DNA of 64,000 nucleotides from Prorocentrum cordatum (GCA_963575745.1 CAUYUJ010016344.1:1-64000), one strand, 5' to 3'. Counted from the first letter of the stretch, positions 22,101 through 30,559 are shown. Notes: generated by a model not told the origin, from the sequence alone. Numbers and translations are program-made.

Positions 22101-23531
22101 GGCTAGCCCAAGACCCCTCGTCAGGCCCTCCCCCCAGTCCTCCTTGTGCACTGGGAGGCCCTGACCCACGAGGTGGGCCTTCACCTTCTCCCTGTCCAGC
22201 TCCAGTTCCTCCCCGTTCTCCGAACATAGCTTCAGCCCGATGTAGTCGTCGATGTACAGCAATAGCATCAGCTGCACCTTCTCGAAGGACGGGGTCGGCC
22301 TCCCATATGTGATCTGCCCGAGGTTGATGTCGGGCAAACTCTCCAGGGCGTCCGACAGGCAGCTGTGGGCCAAGAAGACGGCCCAGCTGGACCCCATGAC
22401 GGGGGACATGGCTCCAAGTCCAATATCGTCGGGCTCGGGCTTCGGTATAGAGATCCCCTGCTTGCATGCGTAGTCGTAGATCTGCTGAGGGGTCACCTCT
22501 GGCAGCACAAAGTACTCCGCCAAGGAAGCCGGCCATCGTAGCCGGTAGAACCAGTCGGGAATATCGCCCTGGAAGGAGTATAGCCGTCGCCCATGTAGGA
22601 TTGACTCGTCCAGCTCCAACAGCGCCAGGGATGCGGGGGACCCCAGGGGAACCCACGGCGGGTCCTGGAACAGGAGATTGACCCGCCTGCAGTCCCAGAC
22701 CAGGCGACTCTTCTCCACCCCCGTCCCCTGCTCGCTCAGGTTCTTGACCACGGTGAACACGCCAACCCTCTCGCGTATGTTCTTCACGTAGCCTATCATC
22801 CCCGAGCGAAGCATTCGGAGGGCGAGCTCGAGTCGATTGCTGCCCCGTCTCCAGCCCGGGTCGGTGTAGCTGCGCGTGTTCTCGTAGCGGTCCCAGTCGA
22901 CCTGACCCACTTCCTTGATCATCTCGCTGCCCACATTGCTGAGGTAAGCCCCCGCCGTCTCCGAAAGCCTCTCGATGTTCAGGCCCTTCGTGTTCGGCGG
23001 CGGCACCGAGACCTCCGAGGCCACCAGCGGGCACATGTCCCCCTTGCTCAGGTGCTTCCTCGTCGTCCTCGATCTCGTCCTTGTACGTGTACTCTGATAG
23101 TCCAGCGCTCCTTCCCCCCCCAGGCGGCTGATCACCGCCCTGCCGTCGTTGATGGCACCCCAGCACTCGGATTGAGCGTGCCTGTCCCAAAGATCGTTGA
23201 CGATGGCCGTCTGTAATGGGGTCGCAGTCCTCCACTCCCGCCAATCCCTCCGCCGCCTCAAGATCAGGGTCTCCTGGCCCAGATGCCCCGCCGCCAGACC
23301 CCGAATGGCCGCCGATGCCCTCTGGACTCGAGCGAGTGTCAGCTGCAGCTGCCTCTCGTCCAAGCCCTGGGAAGTAGGCCGGGCAGAAAGCGGGTACGGC
23401 AGGATGGGAAGCGTTCGCAGCGGGTCCCGCTCCCTCTCGTCCACCATCATAAGGGACAAGGTCCACCAGGTGACCTGCACCCCGACGCGAGAAAAAGGTG
23501 TCGTTGAAGTAGAGGTCGGACTCGGAGACAC
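19167..23531 (-). CDS. YR-retrotransposon Pol: RT, RNase H, C5-methyltransferase-like, tyrosine recombinase
   Basis: 1454 codons from a GTG; the first ATG is at 23450. Residues counted from 23531. RT: LVWDCRRVNLLF near 290 and catalytic LLLYIDDYIGL near 425. RNase H starts at about 584 with VYMTDASEEGF. A C5-methyltransferase-like domain occupies about 650-860: FLELFAGSERL (motif I), APPCSTFSRAR near 711 (motif IV with the catalytic Cys) and ENPESSL near 771 (motif VI). The second half of RNase H (LIMTDS, KGRSSA, RWVPSEVNVADGPSR) is read in another frame at 20725-20351. The tyrosine recombinase follows: LREQDW, PPHGIRHAAAADF near 1324, and GRWKTPSALSRYTK with the nucleophilic Tyr near 1360. 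A C-terminal basic tail ends at 19167. Upstream, the frame 23727 to about 23450 probably belongs to the same protein. So at least two frameshifts, or unseen introns, interrupt it. Confidence 0.88.
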   Translation of the reverse strand: MSPSPTSTSTTPFSRVGVQVTWWTLSLMMVDERERDPLRTLPILPYPLSARPTSQGLDERQLQLTLARVQRASAAIRGLAAGHLGQETLILRRRRDWREWRTATPLQTAIVNDLWDRHAQSECWGAINDGRAVISRLGGEGALDYQSTRTRTRSRTTRKHLSKGDMCPLVASEVSVPPPNTKGLNIERLSETAGAYLSNVGSEMIKEVGQVDWDRYENTRSYTDPGWRRGSNRLELALRMLRSGMIGYVKNIRERVGVFTVVKNLSEQGTGVEKSRLVWDCRRVNLLFQDPPWVPLGSPASLALLELDESILHGRRLYSFQGDIPDWFYRLRWPASLAEYFVLPEVTPQQIYDYACKQGISIPKPEPDDIGLGAMSPVMGSSWAVFLAHSCLSDALESLPDINLGQITYGRPTPSFEKVQLMLLLYIDDYIGLKLCSENGEELELDREKVKAHLVGQGLPVHKEDWGEGLTRGLGLAIGPRPYRLRVVQDKMRDMVLATEAVVIMGRVPPAALSSLLGLWTWAIMTNRAAFCILDAAYRWMHGFCEEDAMRWQKLDVQVLSELQALSALHVFMEADLEAPSLERVYMTDASEEGFAAVVTKADVEEIRTELSRGSLQSWTIQAARAYTEVEQEVEAEGDEDDAPMSPEMGRPGFLELFAGSERLLQAILGRTLSWGEAWDVARGREYDLLNVSILERLFRRLRWRWWWWIHMAPPCSTFSRARRPPLRSLDCPWGLPGLTPGDAEKAQEGSALCMLAVQAALFCIREGIYFVIENPESSLMWVFPPMLELLARSEVIRISLDYCQYGEEWKKPTTLVTNCRALCVMERRCQGTRGRCSRTGLVHRELRGSGPGGTKWTKIACPCPVLFCETYAQVVRSVEPSWERVPDGAQVRLRHGLPRVVRARAQHLPPQESWLDEQRWRVLFQGRWQREEHNNVGAEDDSGAATTPVEDFEGLEISSTHHDGLFGEPRGADQGEKLGTGSTTSGENGGSCTAGVPTASILSLGTLRGQRRRRTVSTGRPGSGGGDEGGPQHEVHTQSAAPLASGAATARNRWTLPLVILFVSTQRAAAAPRGPKPPPLKQRGALAWERAAEGPLKYNNRLVIHAVDDNTNIQYQRAVKDFLVEVKRSGQPFSTVAERDRALADYIADMCYVQQASFMKASYLFNGFMHIFEDHRNFLPVAARALKSWERMGFGGEGEPIPMEAMGTIIKAFFERGMIIEGAAALVQLDGWLREQDWCQLRKNDVSIDRDGRVALLLGRRERGEKVKTGSDQGVELKMKVAKAIMEVLVSVISDQELVLPVSQGSFRRSWAKLLGELGLEHMGPPHGIRHAAAADFVAAGGGLEEARRRGRWKTPSALSRYTKVHTLIRRRSQLPSTTMETGRSFWRQPAKQLKEAIMNSPVSDTPLAKLLVEKLARVRDDEVQVFDEGQVSRAGPSGKPSSAHRARARRRT
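20351..20725 (-). CDS. RNase H C-terminal half, out of frame with the rest of Pol
   Basis: This 124-codon frame, shifted by one relative to the surrounding Pol frame, reads LELRTIVGLLRHLSRTSRAW, then LIMTDSLVSLGVLTKGRSSA, then a stretch ending WVPSEVNVADGPSR. These are the hallmark second-half motifs of DIRS/Ngaro RNase H: the conserved LEL, the catalytic TDS, KGRSS and NxADxxSR. The main Pol frame over the same DNA has no such motifs. A one-base change near 20724 and a compensating change between about 20475 and 20360 would restore continuity. Sequencing error, decay, programmed shifting or a small intron all remain possible. Confidence 0.8.
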   Translation of the reverse strand: MLELRTIVGLLRHLSRTSRAWRSRVLIMTDSLVSLGVLTKGRSSARALLHLARMAGVVQLVCRLRPYYRWVPSEVNVADGPSRQVDLGAAEETKAGHSTRYTPNRLLHWLRGLRRRGTAGHSHW

Positions 23532-23745
23532 CGTCGTCCGACCTGAAGAAGTTGGCCGCGCCCGAGAAGCCGTACAGCCAGGGGGGCGCGACCAGGCACC
23601 AGCCCGCTACCTCGAAGGCCCGCGAGCTCCCAGGTGTCTGCAGGGCGCCAAGGCACCACAACAGCACCCGAATCCACCTCGAGTGTGGCCTTACGCTTTG
23701 AGCGTGCACTTGGCCAGGACTTGCCACGGGAGCCCCGGCCGCAAC

Positions 23746-25452
23746 CTATTCGTGATCAGCACCCACCGCGCCGCTGTCCTTGGCGCCCTGCAGGTGCTTC
23801 GCGATGGCTGCCCTCCTCTTCAGCTTCTCCGTCACCTCGTCGTCGGCCTTCAGGTTCGCCAGCTCCGTGTCGCCGTCCACCTTGAGGTACTCGTCGGCCA
23901 AGGCCCAGTCGACCTTGGAGCGCCACTTGCTCCCGCTCTGCTGCCCCTTCGGTCGCTGCCAGTCACTGAGGCACTTCACATTCTCGTAGGCCTTCCAGAT
24001 CGCGTAGAGGCGGAGGCAAGTGAGCTCCGCCGCGGGGCTGTTGATGAGCTGGTCGTAGGCGCCCTCCGCCATCATGCGGTCCAGCACCATGGCCAACATC
24101 ATCACCTCCGAGCTGATGCTCGCCCGCTGCAGCTCCTTCGACCTCAACCACTCGCCCAGCTCGATCTTGGCCGTGCGCCCCGAACGGTACAGCTTGTGCA
24201 GCACCGTCGGCGCGACCCTCGTCTTCACGCCGCCCACAGGCGTCATGCGCACATGCTTGAACTTCTCGAGGGTGGCCAGCAGGCCGTCGCGCGGGTTGCG
24301 GCTCTCCTCCTTCAGCAACTGGATGCGATCCTGCAGCTCCTCGTCTACACCCCCGACCTGCTCCCATGAACCCGCGCTGTCGAGAGACTTCGCCGGGGAC
24401 CCAGTGCCAGCAGTCGCCCGTGTAGAATCCGTCTGCACCGTTTCCACATGCTCGTTCAACTTCGAGATGAAGTCGTCGATCTGGGATGTGGTCGGCTGCC
24501 CCTCGCCCTCGCTCACGGACTGCCCCTCAGGGCTGGAGGGTCCTGGGTCCGACGTGCGATCTGAGCCGCTGGAACGCGGAGGCGAAGCCCTGGCACCGAG
24601 AGACTGGGTCGCAACCGCCCCCATCAGGTCTGTCATCGCCCTCTGCAGTGCCTGCTGCTGATTGGACAACTCCGCGAACAGGCGTCGCGGGGACGGCTCA
24701 TCGTCGGAGTCGGCGACCTGCGTCCCCAAGACCCTGTCCTCCTCGTCGTCACTGACCGCGGAGCCCCTGTCGGAGTCGGAGTCGCTCGCGTCACCGTAGG
24801 ACCATGCCCAGAGTAGGTACCCCGTCACCAGGGTCCCGCCGATGGCCACGAGGACATACTCGAGGTCCCCGCTCTCGTAGTACTCGTAGATGGTGTCGTA
24901 AACGTGCTGCACGTCCTCGACGGTCTCGTAGACGGCTCGGGCCCCATCATAGGCCGCTCGGAAGATTGAGCCCAGGCGGAAGAAACGCCACGCCCGCCAG
25001 CACAAGAAAGAGATCGCACTCCACGACCCCCAGCTCCGCTTGGCCCACAGCGCCGTGAAGATGTTCCCCACTCCGCCCGTCAGCCACGCGACGAAGCCAC
25101 CCCTCGCACTCTTCTTCTTCTTCGACTTCTGCGGGGGCTTGCTCACCTTCAGCTTCCCGTCCTCGGCGTCGACCTCGAGCCTGGCGATCGCCCTCTCCGC
25201 CGCGGTGATGACCGCGTCGCGGGCCCGAGCCGAGACGCCCGGGTGCTCCGTCCACTCCACGTTCGCCGTCGGCTTCGTCAGCACCCGCTTCTTGTCCCTC
25301 ACGTCGATCATCACAATGCGATGGGTGGGGTCCGCTGCTGCCCACAGGCCCGGGTGCTTCGCGCCCGCCTTCGTCACCAGCAGCATCGCCACCCCCTGTG
25401 GCTTAGAGGGGCTCTTCACATAGATCCTGTTCCACCGGGCCCACGGCGCCAT
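23746..25452 (-). CDS. YR-retrotransposon ORF1 (Gag position) with hydrophobic segments
   Basis: The open frame runs 25770-23746 (674 codons), but its first codon is GTG. The first ATG is at 25452, giving about 568 residues, so I use that start with reservation. ORF1 sits in the Gag position, directly before Pol. Counted from 25770, a hydrophobic stretch lies at residues 57-73 (GVLAVLFFLVVQELHYL; lost if the ATG at 25452 is the start), a Lys-rich patch at 214-220, an aromatic amphipathic stretch at 250-270, and a strong membrane-like segment at 304-323 (EYVLVAIGGTLVTGYLLWAW). An acidic Ser/Asp region and a Gln-rich helix follow, then a well-folded C-terminal third rich in charged helices. No zinc knuckle is visible. 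Membrane segments are unusual for a Gag-like protein. Function unknown. Confidence 0.7.
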   Translation of the reverse strand: MAPWARWNRIYVKSPSKPQGVAMLLVTKAGAKHPGLWAAADPTHRIVMIDVRDKKRVLTKPTANVEWTEHPGVSARARDAVITAAERAIARLEVDAEDGKLKVSKPPQKSKKKKSARGGFVAWLTGGVGNIFTALWAKRSWGSWSAISFLCWRAWRFFRLGSIFRAAYDGARAVYETVEDVQHVYDTIYEYYESGDLEYVLVAIGGTLVTGYLLWAWSYGDASDSDSDRGSAVSDDEEDRVLGTQVADSDDEPSPRRLFAELSNQQQALQRAMTDLMGAVATQSLGARASPPRSSGSDRTSDPGPSSPEGQSVSEGEGQPTTSQIDDFISKLNEHVETVQTDSTRATAGTGSPAKSLDSAGSWEQVGGVDEELQDRIQLLKEESRNPRDGLLATLEKFKHVRMTPVGGVKTRVAPTVLHKLYRSGRTAKIELGEWLRSKELQRASISSEVMMLAMVLDRMMAEGAYDQLINSPAAELTCLRLYAIWKAYENVKCLSDWQRPKGQQSGSKWRSKVDWALADEYLKVDGDTELANLKADDEVTEKLKRRAAIAKHLQGAKDSGAVGADHE

Positions 25453-25706
25453 CGTCCACCTGGTGGTGGGCGTGCCCTCGATCACCTCCTCGCCGTAGGC
25501 CTCGATGGTGGCGCTGCCGAAGCCGCGCTCGAAGACCCCGCTCTCGGGGATCAGGTAGTGCAGCTCCTGCACCACCAGGAAGAACAGCACGGCGAGCACC
25601 CCGCGCGCCGTGATGGCAGCCCCCGCGCGCCCCGCAGCGGGGGCACGGAAGCAGGCTGGTGCCTCGGTCCTGCAGGCGACGGGCTCGCTGGAGCCCAAAC
25701 CAGCTC

Positions 25707-25805
25707 GGACCGAAAAAGCTATGAGCACACACAAAGATAAGGAGAGTACAGACGGCCCACGACCCCGCACACTGCGACATAAAAGATTGTTTGAAAACAG
25801 TTATT
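25707..25805 (-). repeat. split direct repeat A1 (outer, 5' end)
   Basis: 99 nt, the partner of A2, at the 5' end of the element. The open frame of ORF1 extends upstream into A1 as far as 25770, but only from a GTG codon. A1 is therefore more likely leader or promoter-bearing sequence than coding. Confidence 0.92.
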
Positions 25806-26640
25806 GCGCTAGCCCCTTCCAAGCCTGCCTGTAAAAAATACGTTGCCCCGTCGTCTAGCAACTCGAGAGTGGCATTCGTCCTCTTGACCCTGCCGAGCGA
25901 CTTACTACTTGTGATCCAGTACCCAATGAAACCCGAGTGGTGCATGATGTCCAGCTGGCATACGACAGGCGATAGCTGCATCTGCTCGAGCCACTGGTTC
26001 ATATGCCATGCTTGCCAAAACACGCTGGGTCCACCCAGCAACCGCTATCCAAGCCTGCGTTTGAGGTTCCATGCCGCTCCTCTTGGCTGGTGGAGCCCAC
26101 TGTACTCTGACTTTCTCGTCCATCGCTGAGCCTGTCCTGCCAACCCAGAACAACCTCATTCCCCAGAATGCTGCGCCTGTCCAGCAGCCCCTCCTCTGCC
26201 AGCTCGATGACTTTCTCCCAGGCCTCAGCAAGCGCGCCCACGTCATATACGTTCTCGATGACCAGACTGGCCAGACCCCAGGTACCCACGCTTCGCGCGC
26301 GCCTAAGCAATTGCCGAACTGGCCGACCGCACGGCTGGTCTAGCACCGCTAACTCAGCCTCCACTTCCCTGGCAAACACGGGCGAGATAACAAGCCCACG
26401 TGCGCATTGGGCAAACATTCGCCCGCCACTGGCGTCGCCGAGCGATCCGTCATGTTTTCCCTGGCCAGGGAGATGTCGATGGTGGGCTCGTTCTATCTGG
26501 CGGCCTTCAGGCGGTGCTAGTCGGCATCAGGGCACCACCTCCAGTCCGCCCGACCCAACCAATATTGTAGCCAGCAATTTCGGACTCGTTCAGGTTAGAC
26601 CCCCCATCGGGCGACTCAGTCGTAGCATCCGGAATCGAAC
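25806..26640 (-). pseudogene. right flank of the insertion: older open frame, unknown
   Basis: Minus-strand frames 25999-26418 and 25403-26041 are protein-like and adjacent in different frames. The first reads EVEAELAVLDQPCGRPVRQL, GTWGLASLVIENVYDVGALA and EAWEKVIELAEEGLLDRRSI; the second reads CQLDIMHHSGFIGYWITSSK and TNATLELLDDGATYFL just before the element boundary. The fragment could be part of an older retroelement polyprotein or a host gene. I recognise no domain. Its strand matches both the inserted element and the left flank at 17991-18362. Confidence 0.45.
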
Positions 26641-26799
26641 TTCGCCGCGTACTCCTCCAGCTTGCCCAGCAATTCGAATATCTCTGTTCGTGCCGACAGA
26701 GTTTTTGAAGTATGTTGAGATCACTACCATCTCACCTTTGGGCACCCAACAGATGCCCGCTGCCGTGGCTCTGGCATCAATCGCGCTCGCATCCTCGAG

Positions 26800-26862
26800 T
26801 GCGTGTGCGTGTGTGTGTGTGTGTGGTGTGGGGGGGTGGGTGGGTGGGTGGGTGGGTGGTGT

Positions 26863-26898
<36 letters not shown>

Positions 26899-26912
26899 GG
26901 GGGGGGGGGCGG
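26800..26912. repeat. (GT)n/(GGGT)n microsatellite with a G run
   Basis: GTGTGTGTGT, then GTGGGTGGGTGGGTG, then GT repeats, ending in a run of about 14 G. The G-rich strand could form quadruplex structure. The overlapping cysteine/valine-rich and His/Thr-rich frames are composition effects. Confidence 0.95.
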
Positions 26913-27068
26913 CGGTTTTGTGATGATGAAGTTCTTCTTGCGCGAGATGACCGGGCTACCGCTGCCGTCCTTCTGCGGGCGCCGCAAGCCATGGCAACCA
27001 TTGCCCGGAGTCCGCTTCTGCAGATCAGGGATGCGCTGTTCCTTCGCCTGAATCATTTGCAACGACAT

Positions 27069-28125
27069 TCAATGCTGGCACGAGCTGCTGACCCCGCGAC
27101 CCCAGCGCCCCCTGAAATCTCGAAAGAGACGCAATGCTAGCAGGCGCGATCCAACCTTTTGCGTCGACCAAACTGCCGCCATCCCTGGGCCCTCCATCGG
27201 CGCGGCCAACGCGCCATCCCCATGGCCTGGGGCTTCGGAAGTCCGGCGCTGGCGCTTAATCCCGCGGCCACTCCCTCGCGACTCCTGCGATCGCCGCCAG
27301 GGCCTCCTGATGTAAGACCAATATCCCCTCGCAGAGGTCAGCGTCGAGGTTGCGGATGTAGTTGGCGAGTGCCTCCTCTTCCTTCGCGCTCTGCCTAAAA
27401 CGCGCTCGCGTCGACGACCGACGGCCCTGTTGACTGCCAACTCATGCCCAAAGCCTCGCGTGGCATAGCCTAGGCGTCTTCTTCTGAAATTTTCCACTCC
27501 TGGCCAAGGCTGACCGACCCTGCGGGCGCCGCCTGCGTCGCGCGGTCCACTCCCCCAGCGGCGTGAGCTCCAACCCTCTAACATTGCGCATCAAAATCGC
27601 TGCCCACGCGACCAGATCCTCGCAAACCGCCGGGCACTTTGACGCGAGAGCCTGCCGGGAAGGAACAGCGCCCATGTCGGTCGGCAACCCTTCTGGATTA
27701 CCAACTCGTGAACGATGGGGGAGGGGCGATGGGAGTTTCCTGAACGTCGGCCCATCCAAGTACTTTGCCAATCGAGCGCCTGGTCGAGCGTCAGAGTCAC
27801 CTCGATCCAGCTTTTCAAATCCTTTCTCCGAATGCTGTTGAGGCGCTGGAGATGGCGCCGGCGACCGCTTTCGCCTCTGCGCCGGGCCGCGTCGCATATC
27901 CGCCGCGCCATCGCCCAACTCCGCTGCGCGCGCTGCGCCCTGTCATGTCGGCAGGCATCGCCCCGCGCGTGCTCGAGCGCAGGCATCTGCAAGAGCTCCG
28001 CAACGCATGGGACGCACCAGCACAGCCCATCACGCTCAGCTCCTGGGTGTACAACACCGATTTAAGGGGTCGCCGGTCCACCCGTGAGTGGAGCGGTTGA
28101 CCCTTCTCTGTTCCATCTCCTGAAC
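27069..28125 (-). other. unassigned minus-strand fragments
   Basis: Several overlapping frames of 130-171 codons occur. Pieces such as DLVAWAAILMRNVRGLELTP and RLNSIRRKDLKSWIEVTLTL on the minus strand look protein-like but lie in different frames. It may be continuous with the fragments to the right as one decayed element. No motif identifies a family. Confidence 0.35.
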
Positions 28126-28239
28126 AGTGAGCCAAGCTCCCGGCGGGCCCTCTCCCCGAGCGGCCACCTCCACATCGGCCCCTTTTTTTCCTCGCGCTCC
28201 GGCTGACGGCGCGGGGGCGAATAAGCCTGCTGCGATCCG

Positions 28240-28680
28240 TCACTGCCGAGCCTTCTCGGGGCGCCCCGACGAGCGGGCCGCTGCCCCTTGGCATCCCGAA
28301 GAGCGGCCCAAGGCCGAGTGCCATTATCTCGTCTTCCTGAAGCTCGCCGATGAGCGGGCCACTGCCATCCAGCGTACCAGACGCGCTGTCGTCCACTGGA
28401 GATTCGTCATTCTAAGCTTGGGGCGCCCCGAAGAACGGGCCAACGCCCTCGAGCGCCCCGCGGAGCGAGCCACTGCCAACTGACTGCTCGACCTGCCGAG
28501 GCCCTCCGATGAGCGCGAGCCACTGCCTCCGCGTGTACCCGGCGGGCTGCCACCCGCCTGATCCCACTCGTGATCATGTTGGGGTGCCCCGAAGAGCGGG
28601 CGACTGCAACCTGAACGCGAGGTGCACAGCCTGCTGAGGCTTCCCGAGGAGCAGGCTGCTGCCTCCATCGAAAAAAACGA
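28240..28680 (+). repeat. degenerate repeat encoding RPEERA-like peptides
   Basis: A loosely tandem repeat with units resembling CCCCGAAGAGCGGGCCACTG, at 8 to 10 places and irregular spacing. In the plus-strand frame 28127-28483 it reads RPDERAAAP, HPEERPKA, LADERATA, RPEERANA and RPAERATA before a stop. Further units in other frames (for example LPEEQAAAS near 28645) continue to about 28680. The peptide similarity across units, in spite of base differences, suggests a once-coding repeat. Confidence 0.55.
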
Positions 28681-28794
28681 TCCTGGCGTCGATCCCCTAC
28701 AGAAGCTAGGCGCATAACAGGTATTGGGTTCGCTTGCATTCCACATGCTCCAAGCATCGAGGCTTTGAAAATCACAGGGGGGTCGTATTTAGAC

Positions 28795-29292
28795 TTAGTC
28801 TCGTCGAAGAGACCCGCCATTTCCGCACCAATAGGGGCCAGCACCGCTCGGCCTGAAACCACCAGACCGCAGTCTCGCACCCAATTCTCTCCAACTCGCT
28901 TTATCAAGCCTGCCTCCATCAGCTGGTATGAATACCCCTGTGATATCATGATGGAGCTTCTTCAACTTGAATGTCTCGACGCTCCATGCCTGGCCAACTA
29001 CGCTGGGTTGTCCACCTGCTCCCTCGGGTTTTGCTTCGGGCTTGGGCGCAGGATTCCTCTTCCTGAACTCCCGCAATTCCGCTTGGAGTTCCGCGATCTG
29101 CTCAGCCAATTTGCCACTAAACTCACTACCAGCCCCAAACTCACCCAGTCTGTTCCCCGACCTGTCCAACTCGAGGTCCCGAGCATCGCCGTAGCGCTTG
29201 CGCCATTTCCTGCTTCCCTCGTTGGTATCGCTACTGCAACTCATATAATTCCGCCTGGAATAGCAAACACCTGTTGCTTCGCCGTACCTCAA
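28795..29292 (-). CDS. coiled-coil ORF, possible retroelement ORF1 fragment
   Basis: A 165-codon minus-strand frame. Its first third is basic (SRKWRKRYGDARDLELDRSG), followed by an evident coiled coil (KLAEQIAELQAELREFRKRN) and a Pro/Lys/Glu linker. It then reads WSVETFKLKKLHHDITGVF and a Gly-rich end. A coiled coil followed by a basic domain is common in LINE ORF1 proteins, but nothing specific confirms it. The frame probably extends or shifts to the left into 28700-28400, where the repeat begins. Upstream (above 29330) the minus strand reads only short frames. Confidence 0.4.
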   Translation of the reverse strand: MRYGEATGVCYSRRNYMSCSSDTNEGSRKWRKRYGDARDLELDRSGNRLGEFGAGSEFSGKLAEQIAELQAELREFRKRNPAPKPEAKPEGAGGQPSVVGQAWSVETFKLKKLHHDITGVFIPADGGRLDKASWRELGARLRSGGFRPSGAGPYWCGNGGSLRRD

Positions 29293-29299
29293 GCCTTCT

Positions 29300-30075
29300 C
29301 ATCCTCGCCTGTGGCTGATTGAGTTTACCCAAACTGTACCGTAGCATTTGCCAGCCACCCGTCTTTGTGCCACTGAATTTGCGCCGCCTGAGTGATGCGC
29401 CTGGTCAACACCTGCATATGGATAGCAGAAGGCGTTCTTTACTGAGGGGTCTCCTGTAAAATTACATTCTCATCTCTGGCACCCCTGATACATGTCTCTA
29501 AGTAGGTAGAAATACTGGCGCCACTGAATCTCCAGGACCTACCACCCCCTGCGATACAATGCTGGGCCTCTACTTGTTCCGCTCGGGATTCTAGACAGCG
29601 TCAGCGCCTGCGGGAGAACTACCAACACCAGCATCGACTTCCATGGTGCCAACATCGTTGGTGCTACAAGCTGCGCCTCGAGGGGAGTGATGCGAGCCAA
29701 CGCCTGTCCCAGGTCCCCTTGGAGTCCCCACCACCAAATGCCGAGGGGGTACTTTCTTAACAGAGACCGATGAATCTTGACGCTGATTCCGAGGTGTGCA
29801 GACGCATGACTCTTTTGCGAAAGCGGCATCCCCGACATTGAATATTTCACGCCCGGCTTCCCGGAAATGACTCGAATAAAACTTGCACAACCAATCCAGC
29901 TGAAACCTTTGCCTTGGCATCCCGGGGCGTTAGCCCCGTTAGACCAGCTCGCCCCGTCAAGAGTAATCTCGCCTAGTTGGGGCTGAAGGCGAAATGAAAT
30001 CCGTCGGGCGCCCCCTCTTTTTGTCGCATTAGGGCGGGAAGCTCGGACGAAATCCCGCGACGTGGACTTCAAACC
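29300..30075 (-). other. unassigned ORF region
   Basis: A 177-codon minus frame (29539-30072) starts just beside the (TCC)n tract. It reads QLGEITLDGASWSNGANAPG and GKGFSWIGCASFIRVISGKP. A second frame below it reads MPRQRFQLDWLCKFYSSHFR. The two cannot both be coding. No family recognised. Confidence 0.3.
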
Positions 30076-30088
30076 GTGAACCGCTACG

Positions 30089-30520
30089 GATCCTCCTCCT
30101 CCTCCTCCTCCTCCTCCTCCTCCGCCTCCTCCGCATCCTCCCTCTCCTCCTCCTCCTCCGCCTCCTACTCCTCCTCCCTCCCCCTCTCATCTTCTCAGTT
30201 CTCGGGAGTCAAGGGAAGTTCCTTGAGGACCAGAGGTCTCCAGAGGCCCCCGGAGACCAAAGGTCTACAAATCCAAGAAGGCCCCTGCAAGCTCCAGCGG
30301 GGGGAGGAGGAGGGAGGGGGAGGAAGGGATCCTCCCCTTCCCCATCCTCCTTCTCCTCCGTCGTCGCGCTTTCCTCCGCCTCCTTTTGCTCCCTCTCACC
30401 GTCGCCGCGCCCTCTCCTTCCTCCACTTCCTCCACTTCCTCCTCTTCCTCCCTCCCCCCTCCTCCCTCCTCGGGCCTCCCCCTCCTCCTCCTTTGGTTCC
30501 TCTGGCTCCTAGAAAGACGG
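30089..30520. repeat. (TCC)n and pyrimidine-rich tract
   Basis: Pure CCT triplets to about 30190, then a G/A-rich spacer and further CTCC-rich sequence to about 30500. Confidence 0.9.
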
Positions 30521-30559
30521 GCCGTCTGCGACAGCCTCTCCTACCTGCTAAACATTACA

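Larger units (their letters stand above)
18363..25805 (-). mobile_element. Ngaro/DIRS-type tyrosine-recombinase retrotransposon
   Basis: A complete-looking 7443-bp element on the minus strand. In minus-strand order it is A1 (25805-25707), ORF1, Pol ORF, B1 (18965-18722), A2 (18726-18628) and B2 (18606-18363). This A1-coding-B1-A2-B2 arrangement of split direct repeats is characteristic of Ngaro/PAT-like YR retrotransposons. Pol carries reverse transcriptase, RNase H and a C-terminal tyrosine recombinase, with no integrase or LTRs. The A copies are 99 nt and look identical by eye. The B copies are 244 nt with one visible difference. A2 and B1 overlap by TTATT, and the same five bases sit at both outer ends. 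High repeat identity implies recent insertion. A cytosine-methyltransferase-like domain in Pol is the unusual cargo. Confidence 0.9.

Noticed and set aside
20713-23727. 1004-codon minus-strand frame overlapping Pol
   Set aside because: RT, methyltransferase and recombinase motifs all lie in the 19167-23531 frame. Only the first ~90 residues of this frame may be coding, upstream of about 23450.
23197-24369. 390-codon plus-strand frame
   Set aside because: Antisense to ORF1 and Pol; Leu/Arg/Val-rich, no motif; explained by GC-rich codons on the opposite strand.
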